Source of the DNA: Desulfurivibrionaceae bacterium
GTDB lineage: Bacteria > Desulfobacterota > Desulfobulbia > Desulfobulbales > VMSU01
Direction: 5' to 3'
Assembly (NCBI GenBank): GCA_030145275.1
Contig: JAQYVV010000025.1
Span: 1-43,770, forward strand
Length of the DNA: 43,770 nucleotides
The notes under the pieces were generated by a model. The model worked only from the letters and a program-made list of their open reading frames with translations, searched no databases and was not told the origin of the DNA. Made by a program: the position numbers and the translations under genes. This document shows, piece by piece, positions 1 to 8,612 of the stretch. Position 1 is the stretch's first letter. Every line of letters begins with the position of its first letter.

Positions 1-143
1 CATTTGATGCAGTACTGTGTTATTGTGCGCCATGGTCTGAATCCTTTTTTATTTTAATGAGTTAGTGGTAACTTCATTATACAATAAAGGAGTGATTCAG
101 ACCTGTTTTTATATTATTAAATTCCTTAACCGGACAGCAGTGA

Positions 144-299
144 ATCCGGATAAACCGGAAATAAGTGCCTTAACAGTAGAGTGTAACATGCTTATTTCAA
201 AATACTTTTTAGCATTTCGTGTTTTTTACCCCTCAGGTAAGCGTCAGACTCCGAGGGGGTACTGAACTGAGTGGCAAAAATTCAGCGCTAAGGCACTAA
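144..299 (-). repeat. F1 repeat, copy a
   Basis: On the minus strand this reads from a TTAGTGCCTTA start to the shared F1 tail TTATTTCCGGTTTATCCGGA. Its inner arms AGTGCCTTA and TAAGGCACT are complementary. It carries an internal hairpin (CCCCTC/GAGGGG) around a small module, AGGTAAGCGTCAGACTCCG, that recurs in the F2 repeats. Other F1 copies lie at 489-636, 8408-8520 and 22336-22448. No target duplication is visible. Confidence 0.8.
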
Positions 300-433
300 T
301 CCGTTTCTTCTGTTATATCCCCTGCAGGTATACTTATGTCCAATGGCATGTGACCACCTACGCCTGTTGTTAGTGCGCTTGTTAAAGTCCATTGATGATA
401 TTGGCATTTTGGCAGTAATTCTTCGTCATTCAT
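296..433 (-). pseudogene. ORF remnant between two inverted F1 repeats
   Basis: This is an open frame of 45 codons starting MNDEELLPKC and ending GDITEETD, with its stop inside the F1 copy at 144-299. The frame stays open upstream of the ATG through a lysine-rich stretch (KKRKEKREQAG) until the F1 copy at 489, where it meets a stop. Composition looks like coding sequence cut at both ends by repeats, but I do not recognise the family. It could be the C-terminus of a lost gene. No convincing ribosome binding site precedes the ATG. Confidence 0.3.
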
Positions 434-488
434 CTGTTGGCACAATCCAGCTTGTTCTCTCTTTTCCTTTCTTTTTTTACTTTTCTGG

Positions 489-636
489 TTTAGTGCCTTA
501 TAATTGAAATCCTGTCACAAAAAACAGATAAGCGAAGACTTCGGATAAGCTAAGACTTTGAGAATTCCAAAAAAGAACAATGCTCCCAATATGTTGCAGA
601 CCATTGTTAAGGCACTTATTTCCGGTTTATCCGGAT
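489..636 (+). repeat. F1 repeat, copy b
   Basis: It starts TTTAGTGCCTTATA and ends with the F1 tail. The inner arms AGTGCCTTA/TAAGGCACT pair. The last 30 bases (607-636) are a perfect inverted copy of 144-173, so copies a and b form a 493-bp unit with 30-bp terminal inverted repeats. The interior contains GATAAGCGAAGACTTCGGA, a diverged form of the AGGTAAGCG..AGACTCCG module. Confidence 0.8.
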
Positions 637-653
637 TAGATTTTTCTATGGCC

Positions 654-692
654 CGTATTCTCCAATTGTTTAATTGGACAAGATAAAATACG
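654..692 (+). promoter_or_regulatory. 5' UTR hairpin upstream of rtcB
   Basis: CGTATT (654-659) pairs with AATACG (687-692), and inside it TCCAATT (661-667) pairs with AATTGGA (672-678) over a GTTT loop. The outer arm abuts the GAGGAG sequence before the rtcB start, so folding could limit ribosome access. Any function is inference. Confidence 0.35.
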
Positions 693-712
693 AGGAGCAA
701 GTTTGAAACCGT

Positions 713-1886
713 ATGAAAAAAGTCGTTAACACAGAAAATAAACCAATTAAACTCTGGCTCGATGATATTGAGGATGGGGCGTTGGAGCAGGCCAGAAACC
801 TTGCGAATCTTCCTTTTGTTTTTAAGCATGTTGCCATTATGCCTGATGCTCACCTTGGTTATGGCATGCCCATCGGCGGAGTCATGGCATCGGAGGAGAT
901 GGTGGTGCCAAATGCGGTTGGGGTCGACATCGGTTGTGGTATGTGCGCAGTCAAAACATCGTTGACGATAGTCTCCAGAGAGACATTGAAGAAAATTATG
1001 GCGGGGATTCGCTCGCAAGTTCCATTGGGCTTTAAGCATCACAAGCAAGGACAGCAAGCATCACTTATGCCGAAGGTGAAGGGTGACAGCGTGGCTGATT
1101 TGCCAGTTGTATCTCGTGAATACCAGAACGCCTTAACCCAGTTGGGTACCCTTGGGGGGGGAAACCATTTCATAGAGATACAGAAGGGAAATGACGGTCA
1201 TATCTGGTTGATGATCCATTCCGGCAGCCGTAATCTGGGATTTAAAGTTGCAAACTTTTACAACAGGCTTGCCTGCGACCTCAATCGGCAGTGGAAGTCC
1301 AAGATATCGCCTAAATGGCAGCTTGCCTTCCTTCCCATTGCGAGTGGAAGTGGCCAAAACTATCTTCGGGAGATGAATTACTGTGTCGAGTTTGCTTATG
1401 CCAATCGTAAACTCATGATGCAGAGAGTGCAGAAGGTTCTACAGCTGTTGCTTTCTCCTGTCTTCTTTGAGCCAATCATAAATATTGCCCACAACTATGC
1501 GGCCTTGGAAACACATTATAATGGAAATGTGATGGTGCACCGAAAAGGGGCAACTCGGGCCCAAGAAGGAGAGCTTGGTATTATTCCAGGATCCCAGGGG
1601 ACACCAAGCTATCTGGTGAGAGGCAAGGGGAACAGGGAGAGTTTTACCTCATGTTCACACGGGGCTGGCCGAAAAATGGGACGAAAGCAGGCCCAGAGGC
1701 AGCTGGATCTTGCTTTTGAACAAAAGAAACTTGATGACCAAGGGATAATTACATGCCATTCGCCATAAAGGCGATCTTGATGAAGCGGCAGGGGCTTACA
1801 AGGATATAGCGCAGGTTATTGATAGCCAACTTGATTTGGTCGACGTGCTGGTTGAATTGAGGCCTTTGGCTGTGATAAAAGGGTGA
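713..1886 (+). pseudogene. rtcB: RtcB-type RNA ligase, interrupted by a single-base frameshift
   Basis: RtcB is a GTP- and metal-dependent ligase that joins 2',3'-cyclic phosphate or 3'-phosphate RNA ends to 5'-OH ends. The first frame (713-1768) holds PDAHLG at residues 44-49, DIGCGM at 72-77, GGGNHFIE at 148-155, HSGSRNLG at 169-176 and HGAGR at 316-320, which carries the histidine that is guanylylated in the family. At about base 1751 one extra base shifts the frame, giving a false end TCHSP. Removing it restores HAIRHKGDLDEAAGAYKDI and the family C-terminus ending LRPLAVIKG at stop 1884-1886, about 390 aa in all, matching the short E. coli-type length. Either the gene is broken, the base is a sequencing error, or frameshifting occurs. 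An F2 repeat begins 7 bases after the true stop. Confidence 0.85.
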
Positions 1887-1892
1887 ACAAAG

Positions 1893-2085
1893 GCAACTAT
1901 TCAGGAGCACCCCATCTTCGCCCATTTCGGAGTCTCGCATACTCGCTTACCTGGCCTTCTCGAATAGCACTAGTATGCTTCGAAGTCCCAGGTAAGCGAA
2001 GACTCCGAATGAACAAATATGGGGCACTCCTAAACAGTTACACTCCTGAGTTAAGGGTAGTTTTGCAGCAGATATGAATAATTAC
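1893..2085. mobile_element. F2 MITE-like element, copy at rtcB 3' end
   Basis: It starts GCAACTATTCAG and ends TGAATAATTAC, diverged forms of the GTAACTATTCAG terminal inverted repeat. The variable hairpin is built from TTCGGAGTC..CGCTTACCTGG and its complement at 1988-2009. Flanks GAACAAAG and AACAAAAG look like a decayed 8-bp target duplication. It sits directly after the restored rtcB stop. Confidence 0.7.
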
Positions 2086-2134
2086 AACAAAAGGTTAGTT
2101 AACAGGGGGCTTCCCAAAATCAATTTACAAGGCG

Positions 2135-3034
2135 TCAAAGTGTTCGGGTAAGAGGGGTTCGGCGGCCGCTTGCTCTAATGTACTTTTCGGCTGGGTACCC
2201 TAATGCTATAACGGAGTAGATTTTCTCGGTAGCGGGAATGTTGAATTCTTTTTTAATTTTTGGATCATTGTTGAGGGCGTGGACGGCAAATCCTATAAGG
2301 CAGCTGCCAAGGCCCATGGCGTGGGCCCCGAGAAGAATATTCTGGGTTGCGAGAAGCGCATCGTCATGGGGACAGCTTGCTTCTGGTTTGCTACCTACCA
2401 GGATTACAGCCGTTGCCCCGTGAAATAGCTTATCTTCTCCCTTCTGATACCAGAGGTCAAGGCTGTGTTGCACGGATTTGTAGTGCTTCTTATGGTAGTT
2501 TTCCAGTTGGCCCTTGGAAAAGAGCTTGTTGATAATCCTTAAAAGTGAATTGTTGGCAATCTTGTTCAGGTTTTTGAAATAGAGGGCAATCGAATCGCCT
2601 AGTTTCTCGACTTTCTGCCTGTCAGGAAGGAGTGAGAAGGTCCAGCATTGACTGTTCGTTCCGGATGGGGCTGTGATACCAATCATAACAAGATCATTGA
2701 GCAGGGTAGGCTCAATAAGCTTTTCTTTGTAGTTCCGACATGAACGCCGCGAACGCATTAGACAGATAAGAGATGAAAGATCATACTTACCTGGGGGGAC
2801 GTAGCTATCGGTATTGGCAGCCTGTGAAAAGGAGAAATCCACCTGGTTTTCTTCTACTTTTATGGCTCCCTGGGGGCAGATAGCTTCACAATGTCCGCAT
2901 CCGAGGGATTCTTTGCCTGTGATCACCGCTTTGCCGTTTTTAATTGAGATGGTCTGGCAGGGGCAGACTGTAAGGCATAGCCCGCAACCGTTGCATTTGT
3001 CTGCATTTATTACTGTTGTTACCTTTTTATTCAT
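2135..3034 (-). CDS. Ferredoxin-nitroreductase fusion protein
   Basis: This protein of about 299 aa has an N-terminal 2[4Fe-4S] ferredoxin-like domain followed by an FMN-binding nitroreductase domain. The first cluster motif is C14-x2-C17-x2-C20-x3-C24-P. The second shows only C46, C49 and C53 before a proline, with serine at the expected first ligand position. The nitroreductase part starts near RRSCRNYKEK and includes PSGTNSQCW. Such fusions pass electrons from low-potential donors to FMN-dependent reductions in anaerobes; the substrate cannot be read from sequence. I chose the MNKKVTTVINADKC start because residues upstream in the longer frame are unlike any family member. It stands alone, divergent from the yqeY-like gene. 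Confidence 0.85.
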   Translation of the reverse strand: MNKKVTTVINADKCNGCGLCLTVCPCQTISIKNGKAVITGKESLGCGHCEAICPQGAIKVEENQVDFSFSQAANTDSYVPPGKYDLSSLICLMRSRRSCRNYKEKLIEPTLLNDLVMIGITAPSGTNSQCWTFSLLPDRQKVEKLGDSIALYFKNLNKIANNSLLRIINKLFSKGQLENYHKKHYKSVQHSLDLWYQKGEDKLFHGATAVILVGSKPEASCPHDDALLATQNILLGAHAMGLGSCLIGFAVHALNNDPKIKKEFNIPATEKIYSVIALGYPAEKYIRASGRRTPLTRTL

Positions 3035-3160
3035 GGTATATCCGGGTCTATTTTGAAACGTTTGTGTGCCACAATAAATTGTTTTAGCAAAATTAGAAAC
3101 GGTTAAAACCAGCATAGGTTTTTAACGACCCAATAGCTGTTTTAAGCAAAGGAGAAAGAA

Positions 3161-3649
3161 ATGAGCGAGGCCAAAAAATATGGATGGAGTGATGCTTCTG
3201 ATGTCACACTGCTTGTTAAATTGAGAAGTGATTTGAAAACTGCCATGTTAAGCAGGGATACCGGAGTGAAAGACGCTATCCGCCAGGTGATTAGTGAGTT
3301 CCCGAAACTGACCATGCCTCTTATTCTTGAGAGCGGTAAGAAAACAACCCGCTTGAAAAAAGATGATGAAATTACCAACGATGATATTGTCGATATTATT
3401 CGAGGCTTGGTCAAATCGGAAAAAACTGTCTTGGAATTAAAAAAAGAGGGGTCTTCCGAGTATCTTGAAACATTGGAACAGTACTTGCCCCAAATGGCCG
3501 ATCGGGAAACGGTTAAGGCCTGGATTGAAGAAAATGTGGATCTATCTGCTGTCAAAAGCCCCATGCAGGCCATGGGCCCAATTATGAAACATTTTGGTAA
3601 AACCGCCGATGGTACCATGGTAAAAGCCATACTGCAGGAGATGACCTGA
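3161..3649 (+). CDS. GatB/YqeY domain protein
   Basis: This 162-aa protein resembles YqeY, a small helical protein related to the C-terminal tRNA-binding tail of the amidotransferase subunit GatB. Visible family features are LLVKLRSDLKTAMLSRD near the start, a KKDDEITNDDIVDI segment, LEQYLPQMADRE, and the C-terminal GPIMKHFGKTADGTMVK that matches the usual MGKVMGxLMxKxKGxxDG-like region. AAAGGAGAAAGAA just before the ATG is a strong ribosome binding site. The GNAT gene follows after 3 bases, so they are probably cotranscribed. The cellular role of YqeY proteins is unsettled; a link to tRNA amidation is only inferred from homology. Confidence 0.85.
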   Translation: MSEAKKYGWSDASDVTLLVKLRSDLKTAMLSRDTGVKDAIRQVISEFPKLTMPLILESGKKTTRLKKDDEITNDDIVDIIRGLVKSEKTVLELKKEGSSEYLETLEQYLPQMADRETVKAWIEENVDLSAVKSPMQAMGPIMKHFGKTADGTMVKAILQEMT

Positions 3650-3652
3650 TAA

Positions 3653-4162
3653 ATGGAAATCCTGATACGTCAGGCCCAGCTGGATGACTTATCTGAAATT
3701 GTCCAGATTGAACGGGAAATTGAACCAGATAGTCCAGCAGAACTTGGCGTCTTGCAATCGCGTCTCACAATGTTTCAGAATGGTTTTTTGACAGCCTGGC
3801 TTGACGGCAGATTGCTGGGATATGCCCAATCATGTATTTGGGCTGAAAAAATTCCGAGATTCAGTCCAGAAAAAGATTTTTTCAAAGATAAACATGATGT
3901 TACAGCTGGGACTCTCTATATTATTTTTATTGGGGTGAGGCCTCAGTATCAGAGACAGGGGGTAGGCAGCAGACTGATCCAATCCTTGCGGGATATTGCC
4001 TCAGAACATGGCATGAAAAGGGTGCATGCGGTAACCTGGGAACATTTGCAGAAGTTGTATATTGAACAGGGGTTTAAGCCGGTTATGAGAATGCCTGGTT
4101 TTCTCCCTAAGGGAGAGTTCAATCTGTTGGAATACCGAGTGAAAAACAAGCCTGGAAATTAG
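3653..4162 (+). CDS. GNAT-family N-acetyltransferase
   Basis: This is a 169-aa acetyl-CoA-dependent acetyltransferase. The acetyl-CoA binding motif A is VRPQYQRQGVGSRLIQSL (about residues 100-117), preceded by the strand TLYIIFIGV. The C-terminal YIEQGFKPVMRMPGF is the usual motif B region. The acceptor is unknown. It begins 3 bases after the YqeY-like gene, and its stop overlaps by 4 bases the stop of the convergent diguanylate cyclase gene, so transcription of the two must interfere or be separately controlled. Confidence 0.8.
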   Translation: MEILIRQAQLDDLSEIVQIEREIEPDSPAELGVLQSRLTMFQNGFLTAWLDGRLLGYAQSCIWAEKIPRFSPEKDFFKDKHDVTAGTLYIIFIGVRPQYQRQGVGSRLIQSLRDIASEHGMKRVHAVTWEHLQKLYIEQGFKPVMRMPGFLPKGEFNLLEYRVKNKPGN

Positions 4163-5847
4163 GACTGTTGTGCTATCGCCACCTGGTTTCTTCCCTTATC
4201 TTTGGCTCGGTACAGAGCCATGTCGGCCTCTCTTATCAATGCCTTTTCGTCACTGTCCGGCTGGAATAGCGCGATACCAAGGCTTATAGTCACATCAGTA
4301 TCTTTTTCCACAGTTTTCCTAATCCTTTCGCAGACCAAGATCGCCTGCTGCGTACCTGTTTTAGAGAGGAGAATGACAAACTCTTCCCCGCCGTAACGAG
4401 CAACAAAGTCAATATCACGAATTTCTTTTTTAAGTATATTCGCTACTTTTACGAGGATTTCGTCGCCTTTGGCGTGTCCATATGTATCATTGTAATTTTT
4501 GAAATAGTCGATGTCGGTCATTACCAGGGTCAAAGGAGTCTTGTGCCGTCTTGCTACCGATATGAAGCGGGTGGTATGCGCGTCTAGGTTTCGGCGGTTG
4601 CCGAGCCCGGTCAAGGGGTCAACAAGGGACTGCTTTTTGGTCTCCATAAAGAGTTTGAGGTTGCTGATAGCCAGCCCTAGTTGGTTACCGATTGTTTGCA
4701 GCATGTTCTTGTTTGTGCCAATGTCTAGACTGTCTGGTATGTGAAGACTGAGGATTCCGATAACTTCATTTTTAGACTTGAGCGGCACAATTGTTCGACG
4801 GCTTTTATCCTCTGGGCACTCAGCGGAAACAGCAGTTGAACATTTTCCGCAGGAGATAACCATCTCGCCGTTCTTGGCAGCTTTTTCACATAAGCACTCG
4901 TCGATATTTTGCTGTTCATGTCTCTTGATAAATTCATCGGTGTGGCCGAAGTGACTCTCCAGTTCTAATTTATTTTCGCTCAGAAGAGTTATGGTGCCTC
5001 TAATATTATTCTTGGGGCCAAATTGTTTTGCCAAAACTTCAAGGGTGCCTGTGAGAAGGTTTGTCAGGTCTTTTGATCCGTTAATGATTTCTGAGATAGC
5101 ATTGATAGTTGAAAGTTCACGGTTTTTTCTCTGGAGAGAAACACTTTGACGAAGAATTTTGTGTTCCGCTTTGTGTTGAGCCAGGATGTTTGATTTTGCT
5201 TTGAGAACGAGAGCTACCATGGCCAGAAGAAGCCCGCAGCTTATTGCAACAAGTAGGATGTTGGCAGTGAGCACTAGCCGATCGACCGTATTTTTTGTGG
5301 TTGTTGTATCGAAATAAATCTCAAAAGCTCCGAGAAAGGTATCACCATCCATGACGGGAACATATGTTTCCACCACGTCAACTGTCACCATTTGGTTTTC
5401 CAAAGATTTTGTGTTTTTCTGGACAATTTTCGTATATGGTTTTCCGCTTTTGACCGAGCCGTGAAAGTATTTCTCGGTGTTGACTTCACCTATCTCCTCA
5501 GCGGTAGTGGAAAAAATAATCTCCCCACTGGGTGAATAAATTTTCACCTTCATCAGGTTGAAATCTCTTACAACTTCTTGGTATCGTTCGTCAAAAATTT
5601 TTGGGATGGTGGTTTTTGTGAATTTTTCATTCTGGGGAAGAAGATGTTTTGCTATATGATGAGCAACCCGCACCGCTTCTTTTTCAGTTATGCTTTCGAT
5701 AAGGTTGCCATAGGATGGGGTCAGAAAAAGAAAACTGTAAGCAAAATGCAGAATAACGGTACATATGGAAACAAAAATTATACTTTTTAGAAACCATAGC
5801 TGTCTTCTGGCGGATCTGTTTATGTTGGCGGTTGTTTTGTCTTGCAT
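4159..5847 (-). CDS. Membrane diguanylate cyclase with GAF and GGDEF domains
   Basis: This 562-aa protein makes c-di-GMP from two GTP. It has a first membrane helix near residues 18-42, a periplasmic sensing region, a second helix near 190-212, a coiled linker, a GAF domain at about 255-395, and a GGDEF domain. The active site GGEEF is at 486-490, and RDID (477-480) sits at the canonical five-residue spacing, so it has the inhibitory I-site. The GAF domain holds several cysteines (CLCEKAAKNG, ISCGKC, AECPE), which could bind a metal or sense redox state; that is inference. It stands as a single gene between convergent and codirectional neighbours. Confidence 0.9.
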   Translation of the reverse strand: MQDKTTANINRSARRQLWFLKSIIFVSICTVILHFAYSFLFLTPSYGNLIESITEKEAVRVAHHIAKHLLPQNEKFTKTTIPKIFDERYQEVVRDFNLMKVKIYSPSGEIIFSTTAEEIGEVNTEKYFHGSVKSGKPYTKIVQKNTKSLENQMVTVDVVETYVPVMDGDTFLGAFEIYFDTTTTKNTVDRLVLTANILLVAISCGLLLAMVALVLKAKSNILAQHKAEHKILRQSVSLQRKNRELSTINAISEIINGSKDLTNLLTGTLEVLAKQFGPKNNIRGTITLLSENKLELESHFGHTDEFIKRHEQQNIDECLCEKAAKNGEMVISCGKCSTAVSAECPEDKSRRTIVPLKSKNEVIGILSLHIPDSLDIGTNKNMLQTIGNQLGLAISNLKLFMETKKQSLVDPLTGLGNRRNLDAHTTRFISVARRHKTPLTLVMTDIDYFKNYNDTYGHAKGDEILVKVANILKKEIRDIDFVARYGGEEFVILLSKTGTQQAILVCERIRKTVEKDTDVTISLGIALFQPDSDEKALIREADMALYRAKDKGRNQVAIAQQS

Positions 5848-5979
5848 GTAGTATTAATGGATACTCTTAATGTGATTAAAAGAGGGGCAGCCTCAAGAAA
5901 TTAAGTGTCATCAGGATGTTTAGCCAATTATTCGCTATGGTCACAGAGCTTCGTCGGGTAGTGGGAATAGGGTTTGTTT

Positions 5980-6780
5980 TTATCTGGCAATCACGAAGGC
6001 GCCGGCAAATTGGCTGTTGAGCGCTCTCTCCATGCGGTTAGCGGCTTCTAGGGTGCTACCTCCACGTATTTGGACACGATAAAATTTTTCGCCACTGTTT
6101 TCAAAAAGTTGGATAACTGTCTTCTTGCCCTTGGCTAGCATATTTTGTTTCAGTCTCTCAGCGTTTTCTTTTTGAGCGAAGGAACCGATCTGGACAAAGA
6201 ACTCGCCTTTGTTGAAATCTTGGTAGGGCAGGAAATGTTCCAGGGTTTTTGTCCCACGTTTGCTTTTTGTTGCCTCACCTAAGGCAGTAATTCGCACCTT
6301 GCTTGTTCCTTTTTGGTCAATGCCGATCTTTTTGGCAGCGGTGTAGCTCAAATCTATAACTCGCCCCTTTACAAAAGGGCCCCGATCATTAATCCGCACA
6401 AAGGTTTTTTTGCCGTTTTCTAAATTTTCAACCAGCAGATGGGTGTTCATCGGCAGTGTTTTGTGGGCGGCGGTCTCTGCGTGCATATTGTAGGTTTCAC
6501 CATTAGATGTCCGGCGACCGTGAAACTTTTTACCGTACCATGAGGCTATTCCAGCTTGGTTAAAGCCGAAGGCGGAGGGGATTGGGTAGTAAGTCTTTCC
6601 CATGATCTCATATGGGAACTGAGTCCGAGGGATTTTCGCCCTTTCCGCCAGCTTTTTTGCTGGAACGGGGGCCTGGTGAATTGGCGGCATAGTGTCAATG
6701 ACTTTCTGGCCGCATCCGCTTAAGAAAAAAATCAGGGAGATAAGGCTGAGGTATGATTTAGTATGGTTCCAATTTTTCAT
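5980..6780 (-). CDS. rlpA: RlpA-like septal lipoprotein with SPOR domain
   Basis: This 266-aa lipoprotein has a signal peptide ending in the lipobox LSGC (near residue 23). The double-psi beta-barrel spans about 75-170 and contains GIASWYGKKFHGRRTSNGE and INDRGPFVKGRVIDLS, typical of RlpA. The C-terminal SPOR domain (about 188-264) begins EFFVQIGSFAQKENAERL and binds denuded glycan strands at the septum. RlpA proteins are outer-membrane lipoproteins, and some are lytic transglycosylases acting in daughter cell separation. It lies 11 bases after the cytochrome gene on the same strand, so the two are probably cotranscribed. Confidence 0.9.
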   Translation of the reverse strand: MKNWNHTKSYLSLISLIFFLSGCGQKVIDTMPPIHQAPVPAKKLAERAKIPRTQFPYEIMGKTYYPIPSAFGFNQAGIASWYGKKFHGRRTSNGETYNMHAETAAHKTLPMNTHLLVENLENGKKTFVRINDRGPFVKGRVIDLSYTAAKKIGIDQKGTSKVRITALGEATKSKRGTKTLEHFLPYQDFNKGEFFVQIGSFAQKENAERLKQNMLAKGKKTVIQLFENSGEKFYRVQIRGGSTLEAANRMERALNSQFAGAFVIAR

Positions 6781-6791
6781 TGTTGTCCTAA

Positions 6792-8306
6792 TTATGGTTT
6801 TAAATTTGTAGGGGCTGGAGGAGTGGCATATTTCTTCAGATTTCCAGCTTTACCTATGGTGTGAGGAGAATAAGGTTGAAGGCCTGAAAATTCTGGCAGG
6901 GAGCGGACGGAGTCGAAAATAACCTCACCATTCTGATCAACATAGGTAAGCTGTATGTCCAGAATAGGTCTGCAGACCTGTAAGATATTTTCCTGGTCGT
7001 AGCAGGTCAAAATGTCCTCCCAGCGCCTAAGTCCATAACCCTTCAGCCATAGTCCCGCTTGTGCCTCTCCGCTAAATTTGTCTCGCATATATGGATCTGT
7101 ACCCTCGTTGTCATAAAAAAGGTTGTAGTCAAGAATTTGCTCTGCCTCCGAACTTCCTTGTTGGGTGAGCATGACCCAGGGATCGTAATCGTCATGATCG
7201 ATGCGCATCAGGTGGGTCCCGTAATCTGAAAAACTCCATTGAGCGTGACATACCTGGCAGGACAACTTCTCTGTGTCGACATGGTTTTTAGACTCCATCT
7301 GGGGGATTGCCAGGTCTTTTTTAGTTTTCTTGGTGGATAGAACAAAAGTGTTCTCAGTTGTTTTTGAAATATTTTGCAGAAGACTCTCTTGCAAAGTTTC
7401 TCTCTCTTGCCTCTGGTGACATGAGAGGCAGGATGTTTTGTCAGTCCCTGTCGCCATTAGTTCGGGGCCTGAATGACAGTCAATGCAGGACAATCCCGCC
7501 GTTTTATGGATGTCTGGCCGTAATTGATGGTAATTTACCCCATAAGGGAGTTCTTTTTCCCCATGGGCGGAAAAAGGTGTTTGGTACTCCCAACTGAAAT
7601 CATGTTCGAAACGGCCATAATAATCGGCCCCGACAAAATTACCATAATGGCAGGAGAGACAGATTTGGTCGTCCGGTTCTTTTATGAATGAATGTGAGGT
7701 GAGGGAACCCTTGCTGAATTTCAGATGGCAGGCGGCACAGCCCTGGCCATGTTCGACCCCGGAATATTGGTCTCCAGAAGAGTAGGGATGGCACCTGAGG
7801 CATCGTCTGCGGAGCAAGTCATCGGCTAGAGCAAGTACGTCTTTTGGATTATCCCCCTGGGGAATGTATTCTGGCCCTTGCAGGTCTTTTGTGGCGCCAA
7901 AAGCCCGCCGCACCATATTGATTTCGTCTCCAAGGGTAAAATGCTTTGATTCTTGCACATGCGCTGAAATTTCCTGATGGCAGCGGCCGCAATTTTTTGC
8001 CATATTTGCAGGGCTGGCAGGCCTACGCACCAGAGTACTGTGGGCCAATGCTTTTGTGGCAGCAGGTGACGTACCCTTATGGCAATCCTCACATGGAAAG
8101 TTGTGAAACCTGTCAAGTAGGTAGGAGTGGCAGGAGGCACAAGTTTTTGGGCCTGAAGATATTTTTGTCTTTTTTTCGTTGGGGTCGGAAGTGCCAGATG
8201 GTTTGTTTTCGTCTCCGCATCCTGTAGCTCCCAAAAAAATAAGCAGAACAAGAAAAACGTAGGATTGCCTGCTTTTGGGAAATATTAACGAGAAACGGTG
8301 TAGCAT
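6792..8306 (-). CDS. Nine-haem c-type cytochrome, predicted lipoprotein
   Basis: This 504-aa exported protein has nine CxxCH haem-binding motifs: CASCH, CEDCH, CGRCH, CLRCH, CAACH, CLSCH, CIDCH, CLSCH and CQVCH. The N-terminal hydrophobic segment ends in ATGC, a weak lipobox, so it may be anchored to a membrane. Eight haem motifs fall in the first 300 residues; the last, near residue 350, precedes a haem-free C-terminal domain of about 150 residues starting QWSFSDYGTHLMRIDHDDYD. That tail suggests more than plain electron transfer. Proteins like this carry electrons across the periplasm or to extracellular acceptors in Desulfobacterota; the partner is not evident. The rlpA-like gene follows. 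Confidence 0.85.
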   Translation of the reverse strand: MLHRFSLIFPKSRQSYVFLVLLIFLGATGCGDENKPSGTSDPNEKKTKISSGPKTCASCHSYLLDRFHNFPCEDCHKGTSPAATKALAHSTLVRRPASPANMAKNCGRCHQEISAHVQESKHFTLGDEINMVRRAFGATKDLQGPEYIPQGDNPKDVLALADDLLRRRCLRCHPYSSGDQYSGVEHGQGCAACHLKFSKGSLTSHSFIKEPDDQICLSCHYGNFVGADYYGRFEHDFSWEYQTPFSAHGEKELPYGVNYHQLRPDIHKTAGLSCIDCHSGPELMATGTDKTSCLSCHQRQERETLQESLLQNISKTTENTFVLSTKKTKKDLAIPQMESKNHVDTEKLSCQVCHAQWSFSDYGTHLMRIDHDDYDPWVMLTQQGSSEAEQILDYNLFYDNEGTDPYMRDKFSGEAQAGLWLKGYGLRRWEDILTCYDQENILQVCRPILDIQLTYVDQNGEVIFDSVRSLPEFSGLQPYSPHTIGKAGNLKKYATPPAPTNLKP

Positions 8307-8407
8307 GTTCAGTATCCACTATTTACATGTCGGTGATTTTATCACCAATTTGCATCAAACCGAATATTTACCGGCAGAGGGGTGCGTTTTGTTAAAAATT
8401 GTGTAAC

Positions 8408-8520
8408 TTTAGTACCTTATAAATCATTTTCGTGTGTTTAATGGCAAGAACTGAAAACAGTAGATTCATTTAAAGGTGTTGCATCTACTGTTAAGGTACT
8501 TATTTCCGGTTTATCCGGAT
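8408..8520 (+). repeat. F1 repeat, copy c (113 bp)
   Basis: It starts TTTAGTACCTTATAAATCAT and ends with the F1 tail. The inner arms are AGTACCTTA and TAAGGTACT, so both arms changed together compared with copies a and b (GTGCC/GGCAC). It is the same length as copy d at 22336-22448 and most of its positions match. In the frame used by copy d it has a TAA stop at 8439-8441. Confidence 0.85.
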
Positions 8521-8612
8521 AAGGTACCAGTATATCAAAACGTGCAAAATCTTCATCAATAATAAATAGAGATTGCTGGACTATGAAATTGACATTCCTT
8601 ATAATAGAAAAT

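Noticed and set aside
65..265. 66-codon frame at the window start
   Set aside because: Most of it is F1 repeat sequence and it lacks a ribosome site.
515..1057. 180-codon frame on the minus strand
   Set aside because: It covers the rtcB coding region in antisense and the F1 repeat; composition is unlike protein.
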